Of a stretch of 14,422 bases of DNA, positions 1-7,064 are shown piece after piece; the stretch's first letter is position 1; each line of letters begins with the position of its first letter. The notes under the pieces were generated by a model. That model was not told the origin of the DNA and did no database searches. It saw only the letters and a program-made list of their open reading frames with translations. The stretch spans positions 1-14,422 of the forward strand of contig QOAB01000158.1 in assembly GCA_003978285.1 (NCBI GenBank), written 5' to 3'. The position numbers and the translations under genes are program-made. This DNA comes from Candidatus Thioglobus sp. (GTDB lineage Bacteria > Pseudomonadota > Gammaproteobacteria > PS1 > Thioglobaceae).

Positions 1-535
1 GATAATCCGCTATTGGGTATTTCGGATGTACGCGAATGGTCATTGGCGCCTGAATATTATTTTGGCTAAAAATCTGTTCAAAATCGTTCGGATAATTTTG
101 TTTTATTTTTTTTACCATCCAGGTAGGATGTGAATAATGCGTTTGTGCTAATAGCTTTTCTTTGTTGCGATCAATTTGTCTCAAAATAGCGTTGATCAGG
201 CCTTTAGCCCAATCTTTATCAAGATAAATTGCCACATTAACAGTTTCAAAAACACTAGCGTGACTGGCCACATTCGAATGTAATATTTGATAAGCACCTA
301 ATAGCATCAGACAGTGAATATCAAGATCTTCCTTTTTTAAGGAATGATCAAGCAGATCGGTAACGATATCATTTAGCTGATGATAAAAACGAATGGTGCC
401 AAATACTAACGACTTGGCTAAAGCATCATCTGGGTCTGGATAGACAAAAGCAGACAGAGATTTTTTTTCAAGAATAACCGAGCAAATTGCTTCTAACGCA
501 ATTACCCGTGTATTAGACTTATTGATATTTTGCAA
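1..535 (-). CDS. rsmB: 16S rRNA (cytosine-C5) methyltransferase RsmB, N-terminal part (cut by window edge)
   Basis: RsmB methylates a single cytosine of 16S rRNA (C967 in E. coli) using S-adenosylmethionine. Only about the first 178 residues are present. The reverse-strand frame is open from the window edge and reads as the NusB-like RNA-binding domain (start NTRVIALEAI; then SLVFGTIRFYHQLNDI and GAYQILHSN). It continues into the linker before the methyltransferase domain (HYSHPTWMVKKI, then APMTIRVHPKY), as expected for RsmB. The catalytic cysteines and SAM site lie beyond the edge. No ATG fits the N-terminus. The best start is a TTG at 535-533, which overlaps the end of dsbC by 17 bases, with only a weak purine stretch before it. 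The overlap suggests co-transcription and coupled translation with dsbC. The family call is firm; the exact start is not. Confidence 0.85.
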   Translation of the reverse strand, partial: MQNINKSNTRVIALEAICSVILEKKSLSAFVYPDPDDALAKSLVFGTIRFYHQLNDIVTDLLDHSLKKEDLDIHCLMLLGAYQILHSNVASHASVFETVNVAIYLDKDWAKGLINAILRQIDRNKEKLLAQTHYSHPTWMVKKIKQNYPNDFEQIFSQNNIQAPMTIRVHPKYPIADY

Positions 536-1241
536 GTGAGCGTTTAATTTCTTTTAACAAGCCTTCTGGTTTAACGTAGCCTGGGATATGGTCGCCATTC
601 TCGAAGAAAATAAATGGTGTGCCGGTAACATTAAGCTTTTTAGCTAATATCAAATGATCGATGATTGGGTTTTTACAATCAACCAGAGGATTGCCTTTTT
701 GTATCATACCTCTGTCCATCGCTTGTTTTTGATCGTCAGCACACCAAATAGCAACAGAGCGGTAGTAGGATTTAGTATTCACACCTGTACGCGGAAAAGC
801 CAAATATTTCATCGTAACACCCAGTTTATTAAGCGCATCTACGTCTTTATGTAGTTTTTGGCAATAAGGACAGTCGACATCAGTAAAGACGTTAATGATA
901 TATTTTTCATCAGCTGCTTTGTAGATAATTTTTTCATCATCAGTGGTGGTTGCTAAAATTTCCTTAGCAAGGCTAGACATGCGGTATTGGGTTAAATTTA
1001 TACGCGTTTGTAAATCAATCACTTCACCTTGCACCAAATAACGACCACCCTCTGAAATATAAATAACATCAAGTCTTGGTTTTCTTAAGACAACTTCATA
1101 CAAGCCTTGGAAAGGGGTTGGGTTGATATCTTGTTCAGCCACATTTGAGAAGTAGACACTAAGCCCTTTGATGATGTCGGCTTTGTCAGACAAGGCGTTG
1201 GTCGATAGCAAGGCAAGTGTAATGAATAATGACTTTAACAT
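519..1241 (-). CDS. dsbC: Periplasmic thiol:disulfide interchange protein, DsbC/DsbG family
   Basis: A protein-disulfide isomerase of the periplasm that reshuffles wrong disulfides and is normally kept reduced by DsbD. The 240-residue product starts with a Sec signal peptide (about residues 1-18). A DsbC-type dimerisation region follows to about residue 85, then a thioredoxin fold. The active site is C124-P-Y-C127. E. coli DsbC has CGYC and DsbG has CPYC, so the dipeptide is DsbG-like while overall layout and length fit DsbC. A second cysteine pair, C167 and C189, has the same spacing as the structural disulfide of E. coli DsbC. The cis-proline loop is T208-P209. Its stop overlaps the proposed rsmB start. 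It diverges from pepA across a short symmetric promoter region. DsbC versus DsbG activity cannot be decided from sequence alone. Confidence 0.9.
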   Translation of the reverse strand: MLKSLFITLALLSTNALSDKADIIKGLSVYFSNVAEQDINPTPFQGLYEVVLRKPRLDVIYISEGGRYLVQGEVIDLQTRINLTQYRMSSLAKEILATTTDDEKIIYKAADEKYIINVFTDVDCPYCQKLHKDVDALNKLGVTMKYLAFPRTGVNTKSYYRSVAIWCADDQKQAMDRGMIQKGNPLVDCKNPIIDHLILAKKLNVTGTPFIFFENGDHIPGYVKPEGLLKEIKRSLAKYQ

Positions 1242-1270
1242 AATAAATAATTGTGGTTAAAAATGAATAA

Positions 1271-1292
1271 ATTTTACCTACTTAGGTACAAT
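1271..1292. promoter_or_regulatory. Symmetric divergent promoter/operator between dsbC and pepA
   Basis: A perfect inverted repeat, TACCTA-CT-TAGGTA (1275-1288), sits in the middle of the dsbC/pepA intergenic region. Its outer edges form -10-like boxes in both directions: TACAAT at 1287-1292 for pepA, and TAAAAT read leftward from 1276 to 1271 for dsbC. Both would give leaders of about 22-25 bases. The -35 elements are poor on both sides. This could be a bidirectional promoter, a repressor operator covering both -10 boxes, or both. No known regulator site is recognised. Confidence 0.45.
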
Positions 1293-1323
1293 TGTGCCAT
1301 TGTATTTATTTTCGAAAAAAATG

Positions 1324-2748
1324 ATGGAATTCTCTTTAATTAATCAAACCATTCAACATTTTGATGGTGATAGTGTTGTCGTATTTTCTAATACGGATAC
1401 AAACCTTAATGACGCGGCATTGCGACAGTTGGTTGAACTTAATCAGTTCGAATCCAAAGCTGGAAAGGCTTTGTCCTTAAACTTAGTTGAGGGATTTAAA
1501 GCCAAACATGTCATCGTTGTAGGTTTGGGCGATACACCGACGACGGATAAAAACTATATCAAAGCTTTAGTTACTGTTAGTGATGCATTAACCACTGCCA
1601 AAATTAAGAGCACCATGATTCAACAAGTTGAGATAGAAGGTTGTGATCAGCAGTGGATGCAACGTACCACTGCCAGAGTGATGTTAAATTCAACTTATCA
1701 AATACAAAAAGTAGGCGCTGATCAGACTGATGAAAGTCCAGTTGAGAGCATTGCCATGCAATCAGATGCCGACAACGCCCATGAATTAGCACAAGGTCAG
1801 GCCATTGCAAATGGCATGGCGCTGACGCGTCATTTGGGTGATTTGCCATCGAATGTGTGTACGCCGACTTATTTAGCAGAGACGGCGCAAGCCCTTGCCA
1901 CAGAATTTGATTTAGACTGTGAAATATTAGAAGAGTCTGACATGTCAGCACTCGGTATGGGCTCATTACTTTCAGTTTCCAAAGGCTCAATTGAACCACC
2001 AAAACTTATTAGTTTGAGTTATGTTGGTAATGGCGATGCTAAGCCCATAGTATTGGTTGGCAAAGGTGTTACGTTTGATAGTGGTGGTATTTCTCTTAAA
2101 CCCGGTGCTGGTATGGATGAGATGAAGTACGACATGTGTGGTGCGGCTTCAGTGCTGGGCACAATGCGCGCAGTCGCTGAGATGAAGTTGAATGTTAATT
2201 TAACCATTGTTGTGCCAACTGTTGAGAATATGCCAGCACATAACGCTTCTAAACCAGGTGATGTAGTCACAAGTATGTCGGGTCAAACCATTGAAATCCT
2301 TAATACTGATGCTGAAGGGCGTTTGATTTTGTGTGATGCACTAACTTATGTGGAAAAATTTAACCCTGAGGTAGTGATTGATACTGCAACCCTAACCGGT
2401 GCGGTGATTGTGGCGCTGGGCAAACACCACTGTGGTGTGATGGCAAATGATCAAGCCTTGGCAAATGATCTAATCAGTGCTGGTAAAACTGCACTAGATA
2501 CGGCTTGGCAGTTACCACTCGATGATGAGTATGACGAATTGCTTAAGTCTAACTTTGCCGATATGGGTAATATTGGTGGGCGTGAAGCCGGCACAGTAAC
2601 CGCAGCTTGTTTTTTAGCACGATATGCTAAAAACTATCGTTGGGCGCATTTGGATATCGCAGGCACTGCTTGGGTGAGTGGGGCTAAAAAAGGTGCAACA
2701 GGCCGTCCAGTGCCACTATTAACTCAATATATTTTGGATCAGGTTTAA
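1324..2748 (+). CDS. pepA: Leucyl aminopeptidase (M17 family), PepA
   Basis: A cytosolic two-metal exopeptidase that removes N-terminal residues from peptides; in E. coli PepA also binds DNA in Xer recombination and carAB control. From the ATG at 1324 the protein has 474 residues, slightly shorter than the usual 490-500. The C-terminal catalytic domain has the metal-binding lysine/aspartate stretch [10 protein letters not shown] (about residues 246-255) and the M17 signature NTDAEGRL (about 327-334). The start was chosen because PepA proteins typically begin MEFSL. An ATG directly before it (1321) and an upstream GTG at 1294 are in frame, but the GTG lies next to the putative -10 box and is unlikely. 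No clear Shine-Dalgarno is visible. ppnP follows after 8 bases, suggesting one transcript. Family assignment is secure. Confidence 0.95.
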   Translation: MEFSLINQTIQHFDGDSVVVFSNTDTNLNDAALRQLVELNQFESKAGKALSLNLVEGFKAKHVIVVGLGDTPTTDKNYIKALVTVSDALTTAKIKSTMIQQVEIEGCDQQWMQRTTARVMLNSTYQIQKVGADQTDESPVESIAMQSDADNAHELAQGQAIANGMALTRHLGDLPSNVCTPTYLAETAQALATEFDLDCEILEESDMSALGMGSLLSVSKGSIEPPKLISLSYVGNGDAKPIVLVGKGVTFDSGGISLKPGAGMDEMKYDMCGAASVLGTMRAVAEMKLNVNLTIVVPTVENMPAHNASKPGDVVTSMSGQTIEILNTDAEGRLILCDALTYVEKFNPEVVIDTATLTGAVIVALGKHHCGVMANDQALANDLISAGKTALDTAWQLPLDDEYDELLKSNFADMGNIGGREAGTVTAACFLARYAKNYRWAHLDIAGTAWVSGAKKGATGRPVPLLTQYILDQV

Positions 2749-2756
2749 GGATTGTT

Positions 2757-3068
2757 ATGTCAAATTTTGAAAATGTAACGGTTGTAAAAGCTGCTAATAT
2801 TTATTTTGATGGTAAAGTCACTTCGCGTGTGGTTCAATTCGCCGATGGCTCTAAGAAAACGCTCGGCATTATGATGCCAGGCGATTATGAGTTTGGTACT
2901 GATGATAACGAACTGATGGAAATCCAAGCGGGTGAGATGGATGTGTTATTACCCGGAGAGAGTGAGTGGCAAACTTTTACTAAAGGCACGTCATTTGAAG
3001 TACCTAAGAATTCAAGTTTTAAACTACAAGTTAAAGAAGTAACGGATTATTGTTGTTCTTATTGGTAA
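2757..3068 (+). CDS. ppnP: Pyrimidine/purine nucleoside phosphorylase PpnP (former DUF1255/YaiE)
   Basis: PpnP is a small cupin-fold enzyme that splits various nucleosides with phosphate into base and pentose-1-phosphate, feeding salvage. The 103-residue product covers the family's full length (E. coli about 94 residues) with an extra N-terminal strand of roughly 10 residues. Recognisable blocks are YFDGKVTSR (17-25), [12 protein letters not shown] (37-48), the cupin stretch [11 protein letters not shown] (62-72) and the C-terminal motif VTDYCCSYW. The gene starts 8 bases after pepA, with AAGGA as ribosome-binding site overlapping the end of pepA, so it is probably translated from the pepA transcript. 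It converges on the metallo-hydrolase gene with only 9 bases between the stops and no hairpin, so the two transcripts probably overlap. Confidence 0.9.
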   Translation: MSNFENVTVVKAANIYFDGKVTSRVVQFADGSKKTLGIMMPGDYEFGTDDNELMEIQAGEMDVLLPGESEWQTFTKGTSFEVPKNSSFKLQVKEVTDYCCSYW

Positions 3069-3077
3069 AGTCTTCTA

Positions 3078-4019
3078 TCAATTCCTATCTAACCAGACAC
3101 CCAGACCTTGAGCGCAGATTTCTAAATCCCCTTTAAACAGTTTGATTTGTTGTGCTTCGTCTAATATAACACCGTGTTTGATAGAGATACTTAGTAAGTA
3201 ATTAAGCAGGGATTCTTTAATAGCCTTGTGTCGATTGGGCTGATCTTTTAAAGTGTTGGCAATTTTAACAAAGCCATCAATATGCTGTATCAGCATATCG
3301 GCAGATTGCTGGGTGAATTCAATACGGTTAAAGTGCGTCAAGTAGGCGTACTTTGGCTGAAGTATCATCAACTTATGAATGGTATTTTTCCAAACCTCTG
3401 GATCAAATTGTACTGGCGTGGTTGGTGGGAAGATTAATTCGCCTTGGTTGGTATCAAACTCACGATAACTCACGCCCAGCGTATCACCAGAAAACAATCC
3501 TTTGGATTTTTCATCCCAAATACACACGTGGTGCCGGGCGTGACCTGGGGTATCAATAAACTTGAGTGGTCGATTACCTAGGGTGATTATGTCACCATCT
3601 TTAGCAATCACTACTCGGTCTTCTGGTGTTGGGATTAAATCACCTAAGAATTGTTTAAAGAACAACTCCCCATACACGCCAATTACCCCAGCACGTAATC
3701 TTGATGGATCGATTAAATGCGCTACGCCATATTCGTGTACATATACAGTTGCATTGGGTAAATATTTAATGAGTTCACCCGCACCCCCTGCATGGTCGAG
3801 ATGGATGTGTGTGAGTAATATATAGTCTACATTTTCACGTTTAATATTTTTAGCATCAAGTGTGGCTAGTAGTGTTGGCACGGATAGGTAACAACCGGTA
3901 TCCACAAAGGCGGCACGACCATTGTCTTCAATCAGGTAAGCAGCGACGAAATCTTTGCGCATGTGCTCGGTATCAATACAAGTAACACCAAAGTCAAGTT
4001 CGTGGTAAATAGGTTTCAT
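3078..4019 (-). CDS. MBL-fold metallo-hydrolase (glyoxalase II-like), specific substrate unknown
   Basis: A soluble cytosolic metallo-beta-lactamase-fold hydrolase of 313 residues with no signal peptide. The metal centre is complete: H71-x-H73-x-D75-H76 (THIHLDHAGG), H160 in TPGHARHH, D179 in FSGDT and H229 in LTHFNR. This is the dinuclear pattern of glyoxalase II and related thioesterase-like hydrolases. The N-terminal CIDT...AAYLI...AAFVDTG pattern is typical of a conserved MBL subgroup. The C-terminal part from about residue 230 is helical and carries no recognised domain. Upstream, the terminator of the DUF302 gene ends only 16 bases before the ATG, so a separate promoter has very little room. 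The start codon is supported by the conserved N-terminus; the ribosome site is weak. Substrate not predictable. Confidence 0.85.
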   Translation of the reverse strand: MKPIYHELDFGVTCIDTEHMRKDFVAAYLIEDNGRAAFVDTGCYLSVPTLLATLDAKNIKRENVDYILLTHIHLDHAGGAGELIKYLPNATVYVHEYGVAHLIDPSRLRAGVIGVYGELFFKQFLGDLIPTPEDRVVIAKDGDIITLGNRPLKFIDTPGHARHHVCIWDEKSKGLFSGDTLGVSYREFDTNQGELIFPPTTPVQFDPEVWKNTIHKLMILQPKYAYLTHFNRIEFTQQSADMLIQHIDGFVKIANTLKDQPNRHKAIKESLLNYLLSISIKHGVILDEAQQIKLFKGDLEICAQGLGVWLDRN

Positions 4020-4035
4020 ACTTTATATTATGTAT

Positions 4036-4064
4036 AAAAAAACCGCCCAGAAGGGCGGTTTTTT
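4036..4064. terminator. Rho-independent terminator, effective in both orientations
   Basis: The stem CCGCCC (4043-4048) / GGGCGG (4053-4058) with loop AGAA is flanked by a run of A on the left (4036-4042) and six T on the right. It therefore reads as a GC hairpin plus U-tract on either strand. It lies 19 bases beyond the stop of the DUF302 gene, whose minus-strand transcript it would end, and just upstream of the start of the metallo-hydrolase gene. Confidence 0.88.
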
Positions 4065-4082
4065 AACAATTAAGTTAATTAC

Positions 4083-4703
4083 TTAGAAATCACCTTCTGC
4101 ACCACCCATTTGAATAGCAGTAATTGTACGCTTTACATTCAATGCTTTTTCAAGTAGGTAATCTGGCAATGGTGCGCCACCATAAATCATAGCATTCATG
4201 TCTAAAGTGTAAATCCATCTCTGACCTTGTTTGTCTTCAATAAGAGCCAAACGACAAGGTAAGTAGGCAGAGAATGCATCTGAATGTTCAATCATAGTCA
4301 TTGCTGTACGTGGTGCACAGTATTGGTAGATTTTAAGGAATCTTTGCTTCTCACCGGTTTGTAATTCAACCATCTCAGATAAAGGCAGCATACCAACAGA
4401 GCGAATACCTTCAGCTGTTGCAATACTTTCCATTGCTTCTTCAACATCTTCATTGGTAACATCATCAGCTACTTTAACACGCACAATAGAAGCCATGGTA
4501 ATGTCACCTGTGTCTAATAAAGTATTAGTCATTGGCATGTAAACTTTTTCCATTGACTCAGGATGTAGAGTTGGTGAAATCATCTCGCTGATGATTTTTC
4601 CTGTAACACCATCATATTTCATATGAAGTGTCGTGCCGTAGTAAACAGCAATTGCACCGATAATTATCAGTACCCATTTAACAATATTAATAATTCCACT
4701 CAT
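4083..4703 (-). CDS. Membrane-anchored DUF302 domain protein
   Basis: A 206-residue protein of unknown function. One N-terminal transmembrane helix (about residues 7-23) is followed by a spacer and a C-terminal DUF302 domain (roughly 75-180). The domain includes FLKIYQYCAP, a hydrophobic stretch ending AYLPCRLALIED and QRWIYTLDMNAMIYGG. C129 and C150 are the only cysteines and could form a pair if the domain faces the periplasm; this is inference. The helix followed by a polar spacer suits an anchored periplasmic domain, but orientation is not certain. A strong ribosome site, GGGAG, lies 8 bases before the ATG. The gene lies 83 bases downstream of the CBS gene on the same strand and ends at a hairpin terminator, so it may be the last gene of that transcript or have its own promoter. 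I recognise no clear promoter in the gap. Confidence 0.75.
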   Translation of the reverse strand: MSGIINIVKWVLIIIGAIAVYYGTTLHMKYDGVTGKIISEMISPTLHPESMEKVYMPMTNTLLDTGDITMASIVRVKVADDVTNEDVEEAMESIATAEGIRSVGMLPLSEMVELQTGEKQRFLKIYQYCAPRTAMTMIEHSDAFSAYLPCRLALIEDKQGQRWIYTLDMNAMIYGGAPLPDYLLEKALNVKRTITAIQMGGAEGDF

Positions 4704-4786
4704 TTTTTTTACTCCCTTTCCTTAATTAAAATTAATAAGAACTTTGGATTTTATCACCACTTTTGCTTAATGTGGGCAAATTTAAC

Positions 4787-5179
4787 CTAAACTCTTAAAC
4801 CATTGAAGACGATATTAGTTAAGCTGACGACACCGACAATTTTTCCATTATCTAAAACTGGACAACGAGATAGACCAAAATGTGTGAGTAATTTGGCACA
4901 ATAGCGAATATCCATTTCAGGATGAACCGACATCACCGGTTTATTCATGATTTCATAAATGTTGACTCGATCAAGTGCTCGATCTTTGGCAATCACTTTG
5001 GATGCGATATCAGCGATTAAAACCACACCATATTCATCGTGGTCATGAGATTTATCAACCAAAAGCATTTTGGTTTTTTTATGTCGCATGTCGTTTAATG
5101 CATTTTGTACAGTGATCTTTCCATCGACAATGTCAAAATCTGACCACATAACGTCTTTTACTAAAGTTGGGGCTATCAT
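4787..5179 (-). CDS. Small two-CBS-domain protein, probable nucleotide-sensing regulator
   Basis: A 130-residue protein made only of a CBS pair (Bateman module): repeat 1 about residues 4-65 (LVKDVM, then GVVLIADIASKVI) and repeat 2 about 75-130 (IYEIMNKPVMSVHPEMD, then RCPVLDNGKIVGVVSLTNIVF). CBS pairs commonly bind adenine nucleotides and switch transporters or enzymes. Here there is no fused effector, so the partner must be another protein. Its ATG shares a base with the TAA of the PII-like gene (TAATG), with GAGGAG just upstream, indicating translational coupling. It is the last of four tightly linked genes that begin with two DUF1538 membrane proteins, so I infer it regulates that membrane complex. 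Ligand unknown. Confidence 0.82.
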   Translation of the reverse strand: MIAPTLVKDVMWSDFDIVDGKITVQNALNDMRHKKTKMLLVDKSHDHDEYGVVLIADIASKVIAKDRALDRVNIYEIMNKPVMSVHPEMDIRYCAKLLTHFGLSRCPVLDNGKIVGVVSLTNIVFNGLRV

Positions 5180-5529
5180 TATATTTTCTCCTCTACGGTA
5201 TTTTCTAAAGCTTCTATTTGATGCATTACACCAACTGCATCTTCTACATCAATTTGAAAGGCAATGCCTTCTCTGACATTGCATTCAAAATCACCCGCTT
5301 TGGCAATACTTTCTAAAATATCTCTAGAAAGGTGCTGTTCTACGAGTAATAATAATACATCTCTTGGGGTTTCTAAACTTAACCCTAAAAATGTTTTAGT
5401 ATGTTCTAAGCCTTCGCCTCGAGCTTGAGAGATGATAGTAGAGCCGGTGGCTCCTTTTTCTCTGGCAGCTTCAAGGATGTTGTCAGTTTTATCACTGTCA
5501 ACGAAAGCAATGATTAGTTTGAAATGCAT
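5179..5529 (-). CDS. PII-like signalling protein associated with DUF1538 genes
   Basis: A 116-residue protein with the ferredoxin-like pattern of the PII superfamily: strand FKLIIAFV, helix to about residue 25, the region where the T-loop sits (about 36-50, RGEGLEHTKTFLG), strand DVLLLLVE, helix, and a final GIAFQIDVEDAVGV that resembles the VEEAV end of GlnB/GlnK. It contains no tyrosine at all, so the Tyr51 uridylylation of classical PII cannot occur. The T-loop also appears shortened. Family members usually form trimers binding ATP, ADP or cyclic nucleotides in the clefts; binding here is inferred. The start is supported by AGGAGG four bases upstream. It follows the second DUF1538 gene by 15 bases and is coupled to the CBS gene, which suggests control of the membrane protein pair rather than of nitrogen metabolism. 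Confidence 0.8.
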   Translation of the reverse strand: MHFKLIIAFVDSDKTDNILEAAREKGATGSTIISQARGEGLEHTKTFLGLSLETPRDVLLLLVEQHLSRDILESIAKAGDFECNVREGIAFQIDVEDAVGVMHQIEALENTVEEKI

Positions 5530-5533
5530 AATT

Positions 5534-5539
5534 CCTCCT
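5534..5539 (-). promoter_or_regulatory. Consensus Shine-Dalgarno of the PII-like gene
   Basis: AGGAGG on the minus strand lies four bases before the ATG at 5529. It is the strongest ribosome site in this operon, whereas the two DUF1538 genes upstream have weak sites. It suggests the small regulator is translated at a higher rate than the membrane proteins. Confidence 0.7.
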
Positions 5540-5544
5540 GTTTG

Positions 5545-6297
5545 TTATTCATGTTTTGTTTGTGGTTCTTTACGGTTAAAAAATTGAGTGAGTTGTACAT
5601 AGGCCATGACACTCATAATAGGGAATAAAGAGGCAAAAGCAATCAGACCAAAGCCATCTATTAGCGGATTCCTGCCCTCGATGGCGCTTGAAAGCCCCAA
5701 GCCTAACGCAGCAATGATCGGCACTGTTACGATTGAAGTAGTAACACCACCTGAGTCGTACGCCAATGCGATAATATTTTTAGGTGCAAAATAGGTTTGT
5801 ATAAGTACAACCATATAGCCAGTAATTATAAAATAATGTATGGGTGTGCCTACAATGATACGAAAACTCCCTAGAGAAATGCCAACTGCCACACCTATTG
5901 CTACCGCAATACGTAGCGGCCATATTTTAATAAAACCACCAGAAACTTGATTGGCTTTAATGGCAACAGCTAATAAGGAGGGTTCGGCAATAGTAGTGGC
6001 AAAGCCAATACTGGCTGCAAAAATATAGACCCAATAATAGCTTGCCCAGTTGTTGCTATCCTTAATAAAGTGTTCAGAAGTTAGCTGGGTTGCCATTAAT
6101 TTTCCTAATGGGAAAAAGGCTTTTTCTAAGCCTATAATTAGCAGGGTTAAGCCTATCCAGACCAAAATAAAACCAATAATAATGCGTTTTAAATTGTGTA
6201 TTTTTTGCTTTAGGATGACAACTTGAAAACAAAACAGTACCAATACTATTGGTACTACATCCCAAAAAGTTTCAATGAATGTGTGCGTTAAATTCAT
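5545..6297 (-). CDS. DUF1538 membrane protein, second of a tandem pair
   Basis: A polytopic inner-membrane protein of 250 residues with about six or seven hydrophobic helices. Family signatures are AEPS (105-108) after a glycine-rich helix, AYDSGGVTT (179-187) and GRNPLIDGFG (208-217), followed by a last helix and a short charged tail. The same three motifs occur in order in the gene just upstream, so the two are paralogous halves. In other bacteria the two halves may be fused in one protein. From memory, such a DUF1538 pair (UmpA/UmpB) was reported as a Na+(K+)/H+ antiporter in a Halomonas; I have not verified this. The conserved acidic residues in membrane segments (E106, D181, D214) would suit cation transport. 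The start overlaps the preceding stop by four bases (ATGA), implying 1:1 coupled synthesis. Direct transport activity is not shown by the sequence. Confidence 0.85.
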   Translation of the reverse strand: MNLTHTFIETFWDVVPIVLVLFCFQVVILKQKIHNLKRIIIGFILVWIGLTLLIIGLEKAFFPLGKLMATQLTSEHFIKDSNNWASYYWVYIFAASIGFATTIAEPSLLAVAIKANQVSGGFIKIWPLRIAVAIGVAVGISLGSFRIIVGTPIHYFIITGYMVVLIQTYFAPKNIIALAYDSGGVTTSIVTVPIIAALGLGLSSAIEGRNPLIDGFGLIAFASLFPIMSVMAYVQLTQFFNRKEPQTKHE

Positions 6298-7025
6298 TGC
6301 AGAATTCCAAATAATATTACCGCAATAATCGGTAGTAACGAGGCAATAGCAATCATACCAAAACCATCGGTGAGTGGATTTCTGCCACGAATACTACTAC
6401 TTAATCCCACCCCTAATGCAGTGAGTAATGGCACAGTAATAGGTCCTGTGGTGACACCACCGGAGTCGTAAGCAATGCCAATAATAAAGTCAGGTGCAAA
6501 AAAAGTAGCCAAAATAACCAAGAGATAACCACCAACAATTAACCATTGTATAGGCCAACCCTTTAGAATTTTTAGCACCCCAAGGACTACTGATAATCCA
6601 ACTGAGATGGCCACAGTGTAGCGCAATGTTTGTGCATAGTTATTGAGCTGTGTCTCAGTGTTGATGATGCCACCAAGTTGTGCGACATTTGCTGCCTCAT
6701 TAGCCATTACAATAAGATCCGGCTCCGCTATTGTTGCGCCAAAACCAAGTGCGAAGGAAAATAATAGCAGCCAAAAGACTGAGCCTTTTTTAACAAAAGC
6801 GTAAGCCAGCATTTCCCCAATGGGGAACAACCCTAATTTAAGGCCATAAACAAAAAGTGTTAATCCTAGCAAGACAAACAGTGTGCCAACAATAATATCT
6901 GCGAAGTTAGGGATGCTTTGCTGTAGAACTATAATTTGAAAAAAAGCAATTACCAGTACAATAGGGGCTAAATCCTTTGCACTGTCCATTAAATTGTTAA
7001 TAAACTGTTGAACAGTTTTTTTCAT
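6294..7025 (-). CDS. DUF1538 membrane protein, first of a tandem pair
   Basis: A 243-residue polytopic membrane protein and the first gene of the four-gene minus-strand operon. It begins with a basic amphipathic segment, then hydrophobic helices from about residue 20. It has the DUF1538 motifs AEPD (100-103), AYDSGGVTTG (185-194) and GRNPLTDGFG (214-223), and ends almost directly after the last helix. Compared with its partner it carries a longer loop at about residues 108-130 and lacks the charged C-terminal tail, so the two subunits have diverged. Together they most likely make a heteromeric transporter or channel; a cation/proton antiporter is the best guess from the family. The ribosome site is weak. 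Transcription probably starts in the 55-base gap shared with pabC-mltG, where a symmetric ATTATAAT can serve as -10 in both directions. Confidence 0.85.
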   Translation of the reverse strand: MKKTVQQFINNLMDSAKDLAPIVLVIAFFQIIVLQQSIPNFADIIVGTLFVLLGLTLFVYGLKLGLFPIGEMLAYAFVKKGSVFWLLLFSFALGFGATIAEPDLIVMANEAANVAQLGGIINTETQLNNYAQTLRYTVAISVGLSVVLGVLKILKGWPIQWLIVGGYLLVILATFFAPDFIIGIAYDSGGVTTGPITVPLLTALGVGLSSSIRGRNPLTDGFGMIAIASLLPIIAVILFGILQ

Positions 7026-7064
7026 AAAGGCTTTTAGACTTGTGTTATTTCACAGATGCACTGA

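Noticed and set aside
1294..1323. Upstream GTG start that would lengthen PepA by ten residues
   Set aside because: It lies right after the putative -10 box, and the PepA family typically begins at MEFSL; the added residues look like untranslated leader.
1604..2002. Long antisense open frame inside pepA, and similar antisense frames elsewhere
   Set aside because: Opposite a well-conserved gene, no recognisable domain and no ribosome site; a shadow frame.
4730..4775. Possible terminator hairpin between the CBS and DUF302 genes
   Set aside because: Only a five-base CCCAC/GTGG-type pairing with an 11-base loop and no T-run; too weak to call.
7041..7054. TGTG-N6-CACA inverted repeat in the pabC/DUF1538 gap, resembling a CRP site
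   Set aside because: CRP sites need eight bases between TGTG and CACA; the spacing here is two bases short and the repeat arms are only four bases.
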